NCBI RefSeq assembly: GCF_009936275.1 | Contig: NZ_AP019797.1 | Location: forward strand, 2,525,890 to 2,589,889 | Source of the DNA: Rhodothermus marinus | GTDB taxonomy: Bacteria > Bacteroidota > Rhodothermia > Rhodothermales > Rhodothermaceae | Direction of reading: 5' to 3' | Length of the DNA stretch: 64,000 nucleotides | Part shown: positions 9,475 through 19,304 of the stretch, piece by piece | Layout: each line of letters begins with the position of its first letter | Numbering within the stretch: position 1 is the stretch's first letter | Notes under the pieces: generated by a model | What the model was told of the DNA's origin: nothing | What the model saw: only the letters and a program-made list of their open reading frames with translations | Database searches by the model: none | Position numbers and translations under genes: made by a program

Positions 9475-10317
9475 ATGACGACCACCACCGCCCACGCGAC
9501 CATCGGCCTGCTGGCCCGCAAAGAACTGCACGACGCGCTGCGCAATCGCTGGTTCGTGCTCTACACGGTGATTTTTGCCGTGCTGTCGCTGGCGCTGTCG
9601 TGGATCGGTCTGGCGGGGGGCCAGCTCTACGGACTGGCCGGTTTCGGCCGCACCACGGCCAGCCTGATCAACCTGATCATGCTGATCGTCCCCCTGATGG
9701 GCCTCACGCTCGGCGCGCTCAGCCTGGCTCTGGAGCGCGAGCAGGGTACGCTCCTCTACGTGCTGGCGCAGCCGGTCGTGCCGGCCGAAGTGCTGCTGGG
9801 CAAACTGCTCGGACTGGCCACGGCGCTGACGGCCGCTCTGAGCATCGGCTTCGGCCTGAGCAGCCTGCTCCTGGCCTGGCGGGGAAGCACCATGGGGCTG
9901 GGCGCCTACCTGGGCCTTTTCGGCCTGACCATCCTGCTGGCGCTGCTGAGCCTGAGTCTGGGCCTGCTTTTTTCCAGCGCGTTGCCCCGGACGGCCACCG
10001 CGCTGGGAAGCGCCCTGTTTGCCTGGCTGCTGCTGGTGTTTCTGGGCGATCTGGGGCTGCTGGGTTCGGCGCTCGTGCTGCGCATCCCGGTCGAGCAGCT
10101 CTTCACGCTCTCGCTGCTCAATCCGCTGCAGGTATTCAAGATCGCCGCCATCCTGCTGCTGCGCAGCGACCTGCAGGTGCTGGGACCGGCCGGCCAGTAT
10201 GCGATGCACACCTACGGCATGCGCCTGCTGCCGCTTTCGGTGGGTGTGCTCCTGCTCTGGTCCTTCCTTCCCCTGCTTCCCGCCTACCTGTTTTTCCGCC
10301 GCCGCGGTGCGCTATGA
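9475..10317 (+). CDS. nosY: ABC transporter permease NosY
   Basis: The 280-residue permease has an N-terminal cytoplasmic helix (LLARKELHDALRNRW) followed by six hydrophobic segments, the layout of NosY and ABC-2 type permeases. It pairs with NosF. The operon should continue with nosL, but an antisense nucleotidyltransferase gene and a broken gene occupy 10373-10787 before nosL begins. Confidence 0.92.
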   Translation: MTTTTAHATIGLLARKELHDALRNRWFVLYTVIFAVLSLALSWIGLAGGQLYGLAGFGRTTASLINLIMLIVPLMGLTLGALSLALEREQGTLLYVLAQPVVPAEVLLGKLLGLATALTAALSIGFGLSSLLLAWRGSTMGLGAYLGLFGLTILLALLSLSLGLLFSSALPRTATALGSALFAWLLLVFLGDLGLLGSALVLRIPVEQLFTLSLLNPLQVFKIAAILLLRSDLQVLGPAGQYAMHTYGMRLLPLSVGVLLLWSFLPLLPAYLFFRRRGAL

Positions 10318-10372
10318 AGTCGAGTTGAGCTCTGCCAGCATACGCAGGAGATGCTGTTCCAACACGGGAAGC

Positions 10373-10495
10373 TGCGTCAACGACCAGGTCGTTTTCCTGA
10401 AAAGTTTCCTGAGAAAGGCCCTACGTGTAACGACGAATCTTATGAATCGAATCCAGCATATCCTGAACAAGCAGCCATGCCGAGCGCTTAGACAT
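10373..10495 (-). pseudogene. Truncated HEPN (HepT/DUF86-like) gene
   Basis: Directly behind the nucleotidyltransferase on the same strand, an ATG at 10495 overlaps its stop codon and opens a frame reading MSKRSAWLLVQDMLDSIHKI, then RRYT, a TAG stop (10423-10421), and GLSQETFQENDLVVDA. This is the typical start of a HepT/DUF86 HEPN protein, the RNase-like toxin partner of MNT antitoxins. The frame then loses similarity, and the catalytic R-x4-6-H motif that should follow is absent. The toxin is therefore dead by both a stop codon and loss of its second half. The family assignment is by recognition of the N-terminal pattern. Confidence 0.7.
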
Positions 10496-10787
10496 AAACG
10501 AGTTCCTGCTGAATCGAATCCCAGAGCAGTGGTCGTCGCCGAACGGCATTTTCCGTTACGAGATCAACCGGCTCCCTCAGTAGATCCTCCAGGTAGGTTT
10601 TCAGATCAACAATCTCCCAGCCCGGCGATCGTTCGAAAACAACCAGAATATCAATATCACTATCGTCTCGAAAATCATCCCGCACACGCGAACCAAACAG
10701 ACCCAGGTGCCGAACACCAAACTGTTGCTGCAGCGCTTCGCGATGACAGGCCAGCAGGGCAAGAATGTCCTGCAGCGATTTGCGCAT
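10488..10787 (-). CDS. MNT-type minimal nucleotidyltransferase (orphan antitoxin)
   Basis: A protein of about 99 residues from the ATG at 10787 (a TTG at 10811 would add eight). It has the nucleotidyltransferase fold motif GSR...SDID with the two metal-binding aspartates and a third Asp in EPVDLV. Such MNT proteins are the antitoxin of HEPN/MNT (type VII) toxin-antitoxin pairs and can AMPylate the HEPN toxin. Its expected partner follows but is broken. The gene is antisense to the nos operon and lies between nosY and nosL, with only 25 bases between its ATG and that of nosL, so it probably arrived by insertion. Confidence 0.82.
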   Translation of the reverse strand: MRKSLQDILALLACHREALQQQFGVRHLGLFGSRVRDDFRDDSDIDILVVFERSPGWEIVDLKTYLEDLLREPVDLVTENAVRRRPLLWDSIQQELVYV

Positions 10788-10812
10788 AACTGGCTTCAAA
10801 CTTTCAGACAAA

Positions 10813-11298
10813 ATGGCTACGATTTTATACAGCTTCAGACCGTCGTGGTTCTATCTCCTGAGCCTGCTGCTTCTGCTGGGAGCCTGTCGGTCGGCACCGG
10901 AGCCGGACCGGCCGCCGGACATTCGCTTCGGGCACGACGCCTGTGACTACTGCCGCATGCTCATCGGCGAGCCACGCTATGCGGCCGCGCTGCGCACGGC
11001 GGACGGTCAGGAGCGGCGCTTCGACGACATCGGCTGCCTGCTGCACTACCTGCACGAACACCCCGAAGCCGCCGATGCCCGCATCTGGGTCCACGACTAC
11101 CTGCAGGAGCGGTGGCTGCAAGCCTCGCAGGCGTTCTTCGTGCGCAGTGACCGGCTGATCACCCCGATGGGTTATGGGATCGTGGCGGTTGCCGACACCC
11201 TGGCGGCCGACAGCCTGGCCCAGGCGCTCGGCGGTGCGCTCACCCGCTTCGAGGTACTCCGGGCGGGCCCGCCGCCTGAACCCGTTCAATTGCGCTGA
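10813..11298 (+). CDS. nosL: Copper chaperone lipoprotein NosL
   Basis: NosL is an outer-facing lipoprotein that delivers copper to apo-NosZ. The 161-residue product has a lipoprotein signal (LLLGAC) and the metal-binding motif DYCRMLI (Cys-x-Met pattern typical of NosL). The ATG at 10813 starts directly with the signal peptide; an upstream ATG at 10765 adds a leader that overlaps the antisense gene. The toxin-antitoxin remnant separates it from nosY by about 500 bases, so it must rely on read-through across that region or on a promoter inside it. Confidence 0.9.
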   Translation: MATILYSFRPSWFYLLSLLLLLGACRSAPEPDRPPDIRFGHDACDYCRMLIGEPRYAAALRTADGQERRFDDIGCLLHYLHEHPEAADARIWVHDYLQERWLQASQAFFVRSDRLITPMGYGIVAVADTLAADSLAQALGGALTRFEVLRAGPPPEPVQLR

Positions 11299-11299
11299 C

Positions 11300-11734
11300 C
11301 TACCGGCCGGCCACTACGATGTCACGCAACACGCGCGCCTCTTCTTCGAGTTCTTCGAGGCGCGACTTGACCACGTCGCCGATACTGATCATACCGATAA
11401 GCCGTCCGTCTTCGACCACGGGAAGATGGCGAATGCGGCGATAGGTCATCTGCCACATCACGTCGCGGATCGAATCGTCCGGTTTGCAGAAATGCACGGG
11501 ACTGGTCATGCAGTAGCGCACCGGCTCCTCCAGAATGGCCGCCCCCTTTTCGGCCAGCCGCCACACCACGTCCCGTTCCGTGAACAGACCGATCATCCGG
11601 GCCCGGTCGTCCACGACCGGCATGGCGCCGATCTGATGTTCCCGGAGCCGCTTCACCGCCTCCAGAACCGGCGTGTCTGCTTCCACCGTGATCACACGCG
11701 CGGGCTTGCCGCGCAGCACATCGCGCACCGTCAT
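11300..11734 (-). CDS. Two-CBS-domain protein
   Basis: This 144-residue protein consists of a tandem CBS pair (about residues 5-60 and 75-130), each with the usual PVVD/PVVED...G(L/M)(I)(G)(L/M)(F/I)... pattern. CBS pairs bind adenine nucleotides such as AMP, ATP or SAM and often sense energy state. There is no attached effector domain. The start at 11734 is an ATG; a TTG at 11746 is less likely. It is convergent with nosL and leaves one base between their ends. Confidence 0.88.
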   Translation of the reverse strand: MTVRDVLRGKPARVITVEADTPVLEAVKRLREHQIGAMPVVDDRARMIGLFTERDVVWRLAEKGAAILEEPVRYCMTSPVHFCKPDDSIRDVMWQMTYRRIRHLPVVEDGRLIGMISIGDVVKSRLEELEEEARVLRDIVVAGR

Positions 11735-11867
11735 AGCCACTGGCAATTATTTCACGTTGCCTTTATATTACGACACAAATTCACCGAATCCAAACAACTT
11801 CCCGCACCGAATAGCGCCTTCACCTTTTTTGTTACAATCTGTTGTCCCGTTTTCTTCGACCGACGTC

Positions 11868-12926
11868 ATGCCTACCGAGTTGACGCTGGCGCTCCGGCCG
11901 CAGGCGCGGCTGGACCTGATCGACGTCACAGCCCATATCCGGGAAATCGAGCCCGACTTTCTCCGTCGCCATCGCCAGGCGCTCTATTATTCCTACCACA
12001 CTACGGCCGGTTACCCGGAGCAGCGCCTCTGTGAGCGCCTCGGATACCGGCGCGACGCCCTGGAAGCCTTCTTCCGTAGCTTCCAGCGACTGTTTCCGCC
12101 GGAGGCCGGGTACCGCCACGATCGACTGGAGCTGCGCACGGAATTGAGCGAAGATGAGCGTCGGCGCGAGCCCCGCAACGCCGACGCCCACCTGACCTAC
12201 ATCGGGGCCGGGCTGCTTCCGGCCGCCTGCTACCGCCACCTACCCGACCGTCCTGTCTACTTCGTGGACCTCGACGGCGTCTACGACGGACACGTGCGCA
12301 CCCGTCAGACCACCGTTGTGGGCTTCGAGCGCACGGAGCGCCTGGCCATTCGCCGCTTTGCCATCCCGATGCCCGCCCACCGCATCGCCTCCGTCAACCT
12401 GCGCGACCACGCGCTGGGCTTCTTTGAACAGCTACAGGCATGGTTGACCGGATTCGATCTGCGGCACGGACGGCTCGATCTGCTGCTTCCGGCCGAAGAG
12501 CAACACGCTGCGCTGACCGTCAACGAATACGAGACGCTGCTCATGCGGCATGATCTGGCCGAAGTGCTGCGCAATCCGTTCCGCTTCATGGCCGAAACCG
12601 GCCGCCACGCGCTGCAGAACCCGCGGGCCGTGCCGGGCAAAGCGCTTAACTATGCCAAGTACGACCTGGTGCGCCTGGTCAACGAGTTCATCGACCGGCT
12701 CCGGCTGCACGAGTCGCTCGTCGAGCGCGTGCTGAACAAGTTTCTGGCCCTGCCGGCCGCCCGCTTTCTGCGCATGAAACGCGGTCTGCACCTGCTCGTG
12801 GCGCCGGACGCCATGGGCCGGCCGACGATCCGCCAGGGCCGCTACCAGAGCCCCATTCTGATCCAGTGGGAACGTCCATCCCGGGATGTGCGGGAAATCG
12901 AAGTGCGACTGTATCGCTTCGAATGA
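11868..12926 (+). CDS. YjbQ/UPF0047-like protein with C-terminal extension
   Basis: This 352-residue protein has, in residues 1-170, features of the YjbQ (UPF0047) fold: a YYSYHTTAG segment and a NADAHLTYIGAG stretch followed by YFVDLDGVYDGHVRTRQTTV, which parallels the YjbQ pattern of a His/Asp-lined pocket. YjbQ proteins have a reported weak thiamine-phosphate synthase activity but their role is unclear. Residues 170-352 form an additional helical domain that I do not recognise. It starts at the ATG at 11868; a longer reading from 11673 runs back into the CBS gene. The assignment is tentative because the first half is diverged from standard YjbQ, which is only about 140 residues. Confidence 0.55.
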   Translation: MPTELTLALRPQARLDLIDVTAHIREIEPDFLRRHRQALYYSYHTTAGYPEQRLCERLGYRRDALEAFFRSFQRLFPPEAGYRHDRLELRTELSEDERRREPRNADAHLTYIGAGLLPAACYRHLPDRPVYFVDLDGVYDGHVRTRQTTVVGFERTERLAIRRFAIPMPAHRIASVNLRDHALGFFEQLQAWLTGFDLRHGRLDLLLPAEEQHAALTVNEYETLLMRHDLAEVLRNPFRFMAETGRHALQNPRAVPGKALNYAKYDLVRLVNEFIDRLRLHESLVERVLNKFLALPAARFLRMKRGLHLLVAPDAMGRPTIRQGRYQSPILIQWERPSRDVREIEVRLYRFE

Positions 12927-12935
12927 AGCGCCGCT

Positions 12936-13268
12936 TCAGAGCCCGAACGACTCGCCGCAGGCGCAGGTGCGCGCGGCCTGTGGGTTGACAAAGTGAAAGC
13001 CCCGGCCTTCGAGGCCGTCGGTGAAGTCCAGCGTCGTGCCCTTCAGGTACAGATAGCTCCGCCGGTCGATGACCACCTGCACGCCGTCGAACTGCGCCGT
13101 CAGGTCCTGCGCCTGCAGCGTGGTGTCCCAGCCCAGCTCGTAGGTCAGTCCCGAGCACCCGCCGGGCACCACGGCAATGCGCAACATGGTCTGGCCGAGG
13201 TCCACCCCTTCGCTGGCGGCAATTTCCCGAATGCGCGCCAGGGCCCGTTCGGTTATCTGCAATTCCAT
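12936..13268 (-). CDS. sufA: A-type iron-sulfur carrier (SufA/IscA/ErpA family)
   Basis: A-type carriers accept Fe-S clusters from the SUF scaffold and pass them to apoproteins. The 110-residue protein has the three conserved cysteines: Cys38 in GGCSG and Cys102 and Cys104 in TCACGES. The ATG at 13268 is chosen because it places MELQITERAL at the N-terminus; an upstream start at 13328 adds 20 unlike residues. It is transcribed away from the suf operon, with a 269-base shared upstream region, rather than being part of it. It may equally be called ErpA/IscA. Confidence 0.88.
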   Translation of the reverse strand: MELQITERALARIREIAASEGVDLGQTMLRIAVVPGGCSGLTYELGWDTTLQAQDLTAQFDGVQVVIDRRSYLYLKGTTLDFTDGLEGRGFHFVNPQAARTCACGESFGL

Positions 13269-13537
13269 GGCGTTTTCAAAAAAGTAATAGCTGCTTTCAA
13301 ACCCGTCGTTTACGACACGCCAGCACAACCGGCGCCTGCCCCGACAGGTTCCGGATGTTGGAACGTTCTGTCAACCAGATGGTTCGTAATCAAGCGTTAA
13401 CAAAACAAGCTGTAAACTTTAGTTCACAAAAGGTCATTCTGAGGCCATTTTTCGGCCGATTTTATCCCGGCACCGGCCTTGTAAAAATAACCATAGCGCG
13501 ACAACAACCCTGAACCCTCCAAAACCCGTTACGCCTT
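13269..13537. promoter_or_regulatory. Divergent upstream region of sufA and sufB
   Basis: This gene-free gap of 269 bases is more AT-rich than its surroundings from 13380 to 13500 and must hold the promoters for sufA (minus) and the suf operon (plus). I see only a small hairpin (GGCC-loop-GGCC near 13443-13457) and no clear operator or Shine-Dalgarno sequence before sufB. Confidence 0.4.
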
Positions 13538-14998
13538 ATGAGCGACACCGCCTACCTGCATCAAATCGCCCAGAGCGAGTACAAGTACGGGTTCGAGACC
13601 GACATTGAGGTCGAGAAGGCGCCTCCCGGCCTGAGTGAGGAGGTCATCCACTACATCTCGGACCGGCGTGGTGAGCCGGACTGGATGCGGGAGTGGCGCC
13701 TGCGGGCGTTCCGCTACTTCATGAGCCTGCTGGAGCGCTACGAGGAGACCTACCCGCGCTGGGCGCACCTGAAGTACCCGGACATCGACTTCCAGGCGAT
13801 CAGCTACTACGCGGCGCCGCAGCGCAAGCCGCGCTACAAGAGCCTGGACGAAGTCGATCCCAAGATCCTGGAAACGTTCCGCAAGCTCGGCATTCCGCTC
13901 GACGAGCAGATGCGGCTGGCTGGCGTGGCCGTCGACGCCGTGATGGACAGCGTGTCGGTGGCCACCACCTTCAAGGAAGAGCTGGCCAAGCACGGTATCA
14001 TCTTCTGCTCGATGGGTGAGGCCATCGAAAACTACCCCGAGCTGGTCAAGAAGTACCTGGGCTCGGTCGTCCCCTACACCGACAACTTCTTCGCCGCGCT
14101 CAACTCGGCCGTCTTCTCCGACGGCTCGTTCGTCTATGTGCCCAAGGGCGTGCGCTGCCCCATGGAGCTGAGCACCTACTTCCGGATCAACACGGCCGGA
14201 ACGGGTCAGTTCGAGCGCACGCTGATCATTGCCGACGAGGGTTCCTATGTGAGCTACCTGGAGGGCTGCACGGCCCCCATGCGCGACGAGCACCAGCTCC
14301 ATGCGGCCGTCGTCGAGCTGATCGCCCTGAAGGACGCCGAGATCAAGTACTCGACCGTCCAGAACTGGTATCCGGGCGATGCCGAGGGGAAGGGTGGCGT
14401 CTACAACTTCGTCACCAAGCGCGGCATCTGCCTGGGCGAAAACTCGAAGATCTCCTGGACGCAGCTCGAGACGGGCTCGGCCATCACCTGGAAGTACCCG
14501 AGCGTCATCCTGAAGGGCGACAACTCGGTCGGCGAATTCTACTCGGTGGCCTTCACCAAGGGCTACCAGCAGGCCGACACGGGCACGAAGATGATCCACC
14601 TGGGCCGCAACACGCGCAGCACGATCATCTCGAAGGGCATTGCGGCCGGGTACTCCAACAACAGCTACCGCGGTCTGGTCAAGGTGGCCCGCACGGCCGA
14701 AAACGCCCGCAACTTCTCCCAGTGCGACTCGATGTTGCTGGGCGACAAGTGCGGCGCGCACACCTTCCCCTACATCGAGATCGAAAACCCGACGGCCCGG
14801 GTCGAGCACGAAGCCACCACCTCCAAGATCGGTGAAGACCAGATTTTCTACTGCCAGCAGCGGGGCCTGAGCGAGGAGACGGCCATCAAGCTGATCGTCA
14901 ACGGCTTCTGCAAAGAAGTGCTGGCGCAGCTTCCGATGGAGTTCGCCATGGAGGCCCAGAAGCTGCTGGCCATCGAACTGGAAGGTAGCGTCGGTTGA
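13538..14998 (+). CDS. sufB: Fe-S cluster scaffold protein SufB
   Basis: SufB forms the SufBC2D scaffold on which Fe-S clusters are built. The 486-residue protein has the full family length and conserved stretches such as [34 protein letters not shown] and the C-terminal [15 protein letters not shown]. The operon order is the common sufBCDSE followed by sufT. There is no Shine-Dalgarno sequence before the ATG, as for most core genes in this window. Codon use is strongly biased to C/G-ending codons, as expected for a highly expressed gene. Confidence 0.97.
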   Translation: MSDTAYLHQIAQSEYKYGFETDIEVEKAPPGLSEEVIHYISDRRGEPDWMREWRLRAFRYFMSLLERYEETYPRWAHLKYPDIDFQAISYYAAPQRKPRYKSLDEVDPKILETFRKLGIPLDEQMRLAGVAVDAVMDSVSVATTFKEELAKHGIIFCSMGEAIENYPELVKKYLGSVVPYTDNFFAALNSAVFSDGSFVYVPKGVRCPMELSTYFRINTAGTGQFERTLIIADEGSYVSYLEGCTAPMRDEHQLHAAVVELIALKDAEIKYSTVQNWYPGDAEGKGGVYNFVTKRGICLGENSKISWTQLETGSAITWKYPSVILKGDNSVGEFYSVAFTKGYQQADTGTKMIHLGRNTRSTIISKGIAAGYSNNSYRGLVKVARTAENARNFSQCDSMLLGDKCGAHTFPYIEIENPTARVEHEATTSKIGEDQIFYCQQRGLSEETAIKLIVNGFCKEVLAQLPMEFAMEAQKLLAIELEGSVG

Positions 14999-15042
14999 AA
15001 TCCATTGTTTTTCCCCGTAAACCCCAAACCTGAGATAAACCT

Positions 15043-15807
15043 ATGGCACTGCTGGAAATCCGTAACCTGCACGCACGCGTCGAGGAAAAGGAAATTCTCA
15101 AGGGCGTCAACCTGACGGTCAACGCCGGTGAAGTGCACGCCATCATGGGCCCGAACGGGTCGGGCAAGAGCACACTGGCCTCGGTTCTGGCCGGCCGTGA
15201 GGACTATGAGGTCACCGAGGGCGAGGTGCTCTACGACGGCAAGAACCTACTGGAGATGGAGCCCGACGAGCGGGCCCGGGAAGGCGTGTTTCTGGCCTTC
15301 CAGTACCCGGTCGAGCTGCCGGGCGTCAATATGGCCACCTTCCTGCGCGAGGCGCTCAAGGCCGTCCGGGAGCACCGGGGCCTGCCCCCGCTCAGCCCGG
15401 CCGAGTTCATGAAGCTGCTGAAGGAAAAGGCCGAGCTGGTAGGACTTGATCCCAGCCTGAAGCAGCGCTCGGTCAACGAAGGCTTCTCGGGCGGTGAAAA
15501 GAAGCGCAGCGAGATTTTCCAGCTTGCCATGCTGGAACCCCGCCTGGCCATCCTGGACGAGACGGACTCGGGGCTCGACATCGACGCGCTGCGCGCGGTG
15601 GCCGACGGTGTCAACAAGCTGCGCGCCCCCAACCGGGCCTTCGTCATCATCACGCACTACCAGCGCCTGCTCAACTACATCGTGCCGGACTACGTGCACG
15701 TGATGGTCGACGGTCGGATCGTCCGCTCGGGCGACAAGAACCTGGCCCTGGAGCTCGAGGAGAAGGGCTACGACTGGATCAAGGAGGAAGTCGGACTGGT
15801 CGCCTGA
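15043..15807 (+). CDS. sufC: Fe-S assembly ATPase SufC
   Basis: SufC is the ABC-type ATPase of the SufBC2D complex. In 254 residues it shows Walker [10 protein letters not shown] (36-44), the signature FSGGE (147-151) followed by KKRSE, and Walker [13 protein letters not shown] (168-178) with the SufC-specific DETDSGLD. It follows sufB after 44 bases and precedes sufD after 53 bases; all are co-directional. Confidence 0.97.
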   Translation: MALLEIRNLHARVEEKEILKGVNLTVNAGEVHAIMGPNGSGKSTLASVLAGREDYEVTEGEVLYDGKNLLEMEPDERAREGVFLAFQYPVELPGVNMATFLREALKAVREHRGLPPLSPAEFMKLLKEKAELVGLDPSLKQRSVNEGFSGGEKKRSEIFQLAMLEPRLAILDETDSGLDIDALRAVADGVNKLRAPNRAFVIITHYQRLLNYIVPDYVHVMVDGRIVRSGDKNLALELEEKGYDWIKEEVGLVA

Positions 15808-15860
15808 GTCGCTTTTTGTCGCCGGACCAACCCACAGAGTCAAACCCTTAGCGATAGACG

Positions 15861-17195
15861 ATGACCACTACACTGACCGCCACAACGACGCGCCCGGAAG
15901 ACCGCTTCCTGCACGCGTTTGAGGCCTACGCAGGCGAAGTGCTCAACGGCACGAGCGAGCACCTGGCCGCCCTGCGCCGCAAAGCCATCGAACGCTTCGG
16001 CGTACTGGGCTTTCCGGGCCGCAAGTCGGAGGCCTGGAAATACACCCCCATTGCGAAGGCGCTCCAGCATCCGTACCGGATCGATCCCGTGCCAGCGGTG
16101 CCGGCGCTGAACGAACAGGCGCTGGCCGATTATGCGATCCCGGAGCTGGACGCCTACCGCGTCGTGCTCGTCAACGGCCGCTTCGTGCCGGAGCTTTCGA
16201 CAACTTCGGACCTGCCCGAGGGTGTCGTGCTGACCGGCCTGGAAGAGGCCGCCCGTCGGCATGCCGACCTGTTCGAAAAGTACTTCGCGCACTACCTCGA
16301 CTTCGAAAACGAACCGTTCCTGGCGCTCAACACCGCTTTTGCCCGGGACGGCTTCTTCCTGTACGTGCCCGAGGGGACCGCGCTCGAGCGTCCGGTGCAT
16401 GTGCTCAACCTGATCGACACGGACGAGGAGCTGTTTCTGCAACCCCGCAACGTCGTGGTGGCCGCACCGGGCGCCTCGCTCAAGCTGGTGACCAGCGGTC
16501 ACAGCCGGACCGCGCAGCGCACGTTCACCAACGGCGTCACCGAGGTGTTCGTCGGTCAGGGCGCCGAAGTGCATCAGTACGACCTGCGTCTTGAGGGCGA
16601 AGCCGCCTCGGGCATCTTCAGCACGCAGGCCTACCTGGAAGGTGGGGCCCGCTACACGAATGGCACGCTCACGCTGGGCGGCGCGCTGGTTCGCAACAAC
16701 GTTTATGTGCGCTTCGACGACCAGGAAGGGGAGGCGCACCTGTACGGCCTCTTCCTAGGACGCGGGTCGATGCACATCGACAACCACACGATGATCGACC
16801 ACGCCGTCCCCCACTGCGTCAGCAACGAGCTCTACAAGGGCATTCTGGACGACGAGGCGACGGGCGTCTTCAACGGGAAGGTGCTCGTGCGACCGCACGC
16901 CCAGAAGACGAACGCCTATCAGTCGAACAAGAGTATCGTGCTGACGCGCGAGGCGCGCATGTACTCGAAGCCCGAGCTGGAGATCTACGCCGACGACGTG
17001 CGCTGCACGCACGGCGCCGCCATCGGCCAGCTCGACGAAGACGGCATCTTCTACCTGCGGGCCCGTGGCCTGACGCTCCAGAAAGCCCGGGCCATGATGT
17101 TGCTGGCCTTCGCCCGTGACGTGCTCGACCAGATCGCTGTCGCGCCAGTCCGCGCCTACCTCGACGAACTGGTGGCCGGACGCTTCGGCGCCTGA
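15861..17195 (+). CDS. sufD: Fe-S cluster assembly protein SufD
   Basis: SufD is the SufB paralogue in the SufBC2D scaffold and helps iron entry. The 444-residue protein shows the C-terminal beta-helix core with the family motifs [29 protein letters not shown] and [23 protein letters not shown] (positions roughly 310-410). Its N-terminal region includes [14 protein letters not shown], also typical. sufS follows after 28 bases. Confidence 0.96.
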   Translation: MTTTLTATTTRPEDRFLHAFEAYAGEVLNGTSEHLAALRRKAIERFGVLGFPGRKSEAWKYTPIAKALQHPYRIDPVPAVPALNEQALADYAIPELDAYRVVLVNGRFVPELSTTSDLPEGVVLTGLEEAARRHADLFEKYFAHYLDFENEPFLALNTAFARDGFFLYVPEGTALERPVHVLNLIDTDEELFLQPRNVVVAAPGASLKLVTSGHSRTAQRTFTNGVTEVFVGQGAEVHQYDLRLEGEAASGIFSTQAYLEGGARYTNGTLTLGGALVRNNVYVRFDDQEGEAHLYGLFLGRGSMHIDNHTMIDHAVPHCVSNELYKGILDDEATGVFNGKVLVRPHAQKTNAYQSNKSIVLTREARMYSKPELEIYADDVRCTHGAAIGQLDEDGIFYLRARGLTLQKARAMMLLAFARDVLDQIAVAPVRAYLDELVAGRFGA

Positions 17196-17223
17196 ATCCA
17201 ACGCTCACAATCCTGCCTGCATC

Positions 17224-18480
17224 ATGCCTGCCTCCGTCGACAGCACCGGACTTCAGACCACGTTCGACGTGGCGCGCGTGCGGGCCGACTTTCCGGCCCT
17301 GCATCAGCGCATCTACGACGGGCGGCCGCTCGTGTATCTCGACAACGCGGCCACCACGCAGAAGCCGCAGGTGGTGATCGACCGCATCCGCGACTTCTAC
17401 ATGCGCGAGAATGCCAACATCCACCGCGGCGTGCACTACCTGAGTCAGCTTGCCTCCGACGCCTACGACGAGGCGCGGCGCCTGGTGGCCGACTTCATCG
17501 GCGCGCCGGATCCCTCGCAGGTGATCTTCACACGCGGCACCACCGAGAGCATCAACCTGGTGGCCGCCACCTACGGCCGCCAGCATGTCGGCAAAGGGGA
17601 CGAGATCGTGCTCTCGGCCATGGAGCACCACTCGAACATCGTCCCCTGGCAACTGCTCTGCGAGGAGAAAGGCGCCCGGCTGCGGGTGGTGCCGGTGGAT
17701 GAGCGGGGCGTGCTCGATCTGGAGGCGCTGGAACGGTCGCTGACCGAGCGCACGCGCCTGGTGGCCATTGCCCATGTGTCGAACGCACTGGGCACGGTCA
17801 ATCCGGTCCGGGAAATCATCCGGATGGCGCATGCCCGTGGGATTCCGGTGCTTGTCGACGGAGCGCAGGCCATCCAGCACCTGGAAGTGAACGTGGCCGA
17901 GCTGGACTGCGACTTCTACTGCTTCTCCGGCCACAAGATGTACGGTCCCACGGGCATCGGCATCCTCTACGGGAAGGCCGAGCTGCTCGAAGCCATGCCC
18001 CCCTATCAGGGCGGCGGCGACATGATCGAGCGCGTCACCTTCGAGCGCACCACGTTCAACCGTCTGCCCTACAAGTTCGAGGCGGGCACCCCGCATATCG
18101 CGGGAGCCATCGGGCTGGGCGCGGCCGTCGCCTACCTGAACGGACTGGGACGTGCGGCCGTGGCCCACTACGAGGACGAACTGCTTCGTTACGCCACCGA
18201 GCGCCTGCAGGAGGTGCCGGGTCTCCGGCTGATCGGGACGGCTCCCCATAAAGTCAGCGTGCTTTCGTTCGTCATCGACGGGGTACACCCCTACGACGCC
18301 GGCACGCTGCTCGACCAGATGGGCATTGCCGTACGCACGGGCCACCACTGCGCCCAGCCGCTCATGGATCGACTGGGTTTGCCCGGCACGATCCGCGCCT
18401 CGCTGGCGCTCTACAACACGCGCGAAGAAATCGACGCGCTCGTCGAGGCCCTGCACCGCGTTGTTCGCATGCTACGTTGA
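17224..18480 (+). CDS. sufS: Cysteine desulfurase SufS
   Basis: SufS is a type II PLP-dependent cysteine desulfurase that takes sulfur from cysteine and passes it to SufE. The 418-residue protein has the PLP lysine in [10 protein letters not shown] (Lys238) and the active-site cysteine in RTGHHCAQP (Cys376), along with [10 protein letters not shown] near the N-terminus and VDGAQAIQH. The ATG at 17224 is chosen; a reading from 17116 overlaps sufD and has no similarity. It leaves three bases before sufE, so the partner is translated immediately after. Confidence 0.96.
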   Translation: MPASVDSTGLQTTFDVARVRADFPALHQRIYDGRPLVYLDNAATTQKPQVVIDRIRDFYMRENANIHRGVHYLSQLASDAYDEARRLVADFIGAPDPSQVIFTRGTTESINLVAATYGRQHVGKGDEIVLSAMEHHSNIVPWQLLCEEKGARLRVVPVDERGVLDLEALERSLTERTRLVAIAHVSNALGTVNPVREIIRMAHARGIPVLVDGAQAIQHLEVNVAELDCDFYCFSGHKMYGPTGIGILYGKAELLEAMPPYQGGGDMIERVTFERTTFNRLPYKFEAGTPHIAGAIGLGAAVAYLNGLGRAAVAHYEDELLRYATERLQEVPGLRLIGTAPHKVSVLSFVIDGVHPYDAGTLLDQMGIAVRTGHHCAQPLMDRLGLPGTIRASLALYNTREEIDALVEALHRVVRMLR

Positions 18481-18483
18481 GCG

Positions 18484-18927
18484 ATGGCGGAACTGCACAA
18501 CGACACGATCGAAGCACGGGCGCGCCAGCTCGTCGAAGAGTTTGCGCTCTTTGACGACTGGATGGATAAGTACGAGTACCTGATCGAACTGGGAAAGTCG
18601 CTCCCGCCGCTCGAGCCGGAGTACAAAACCGAAGCGTTCCGGATTCACGGCTGCCAGTCGCAGGTGTGGATCCGGCCCGAGTTTCGGGACGGGCGCGTCT
18701 ATTTCAAAGGCGACAGCGACGCGCTGATCACGAAAGGGCTGGTGGCCCTGCTGATCCGCGTGCTTTCGGGCCAGCCACCGGAAGCCATTGTCAACGCGCG
18801 GCTGGACTTTCTGGACGAGATCGGTCTGAAGGCCCACCTGTCGCCCACGCGCAAAAACGGCCTGGCGGCCATGATCGAACAGATACGCCGCTACGCACAG
18901 GCCTACCTGCAGGCATCCCGCAACTAA
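18484..18927 (+). CDS. sufE: Sulfur acceptor SufE
   Basis: SufE takes the persulfide from SufS and delivers it to SufB. The 147-residue protein has the acceptor cysteine in RIHGCQSQVW (Cys57), the core motif of the family, and the expected length. It starts three bases after the sufS stop and is followed 14 bases later by sufT. Confidence 0.96.
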   Translation: MAELHNDTIEARARQLVEEFALFDDWMDKYEYLIELGKSLPPLEPEYKTEAFRIHGCQSQVWIRPEFRDGRVYFKGDSDALITKGLVALLIRVLSGQPPEAIVNARLDFLDEIGLKAHLSPTRKNGLAAMIEQIRRYAQAYLQASRN

Positions 18928-18941
18928 ACCGACCGCTGGCT

Positions 18942-19283
18942 ATGTCCGCCTACGTTGCCATCGACAACCAGCTCGGCGACAAAGAGCTGGAGCAGGCCAT
19001 CATCGAAGCGCTCAAGAGCGTCTATGACCCGGAGATTCCGGTCAACATTTACGATCTGGGCCTGATCTACGAAATCCGAATCTTCGAGGACCGGACGGTC
19101 TACGTCAAGATGACGCTGACGGCGCCGGGCTGCCCGGTGGCCGGCACGCTACCGGGCCAGGTGGAAATGCGCCTGCAGGAGGTGCCCGGCGTCAAAGACG
19201 CGCGGGTCGAGCTGACCTTCGACCCGCCCTATACGATCGAGCGCATGTCGGACGAGGCCCGGCTGGCGCTCGGCTGGATGTAA
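18942..19283 (+). CDS. sufT: SufT / MIP18-family Fe-S maturation factor
   Basis: SufT proteins (DUF59) help Fe-S cluster delivery under high demand; related domains occur in PaaD and eukaryotic CIA2. The 113-residue protein has the family motif DPEIPVNIYDLGLIYE (29-44) and LTAPGCPVAG with the conserved Cys64. It closes the suf operon. The start is set at the ATG at 18942; it overlaps nothing. The start of the large sigma-54 activator follows after 21 bases. Confidence 0.93.
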   Translation: MSAYVAIDNQLGDKELEQAIIEALKSVYDPEIPVNIYDLGLIYEIRIFEDRTVYVKMTLTAPGCPVAGTLPGQVEMRLQEVPGVKDARVELTFDPPYTIERMSDEARLALGWM

Positions 19284-19304
19284 CCGAACGCAACGGAATA
19301 CTCC

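Noticed and set aside
10318..10372. Continuation of the HEPN remnant in other frames
   Set aside because: One frame reads PVLEQHLLRMLAELNSTS before a stop, which could be the last piece, but similarity is too weak to extend the pseudogene call past 10373.
10019..10789. Plus-strand frame across nosY and the MNT gene
   Set aside because: It reads nosY in another frame (Cys/Arg/Ser-rich) and continues antisense to the nucleotidyltransferase; it has no family features.
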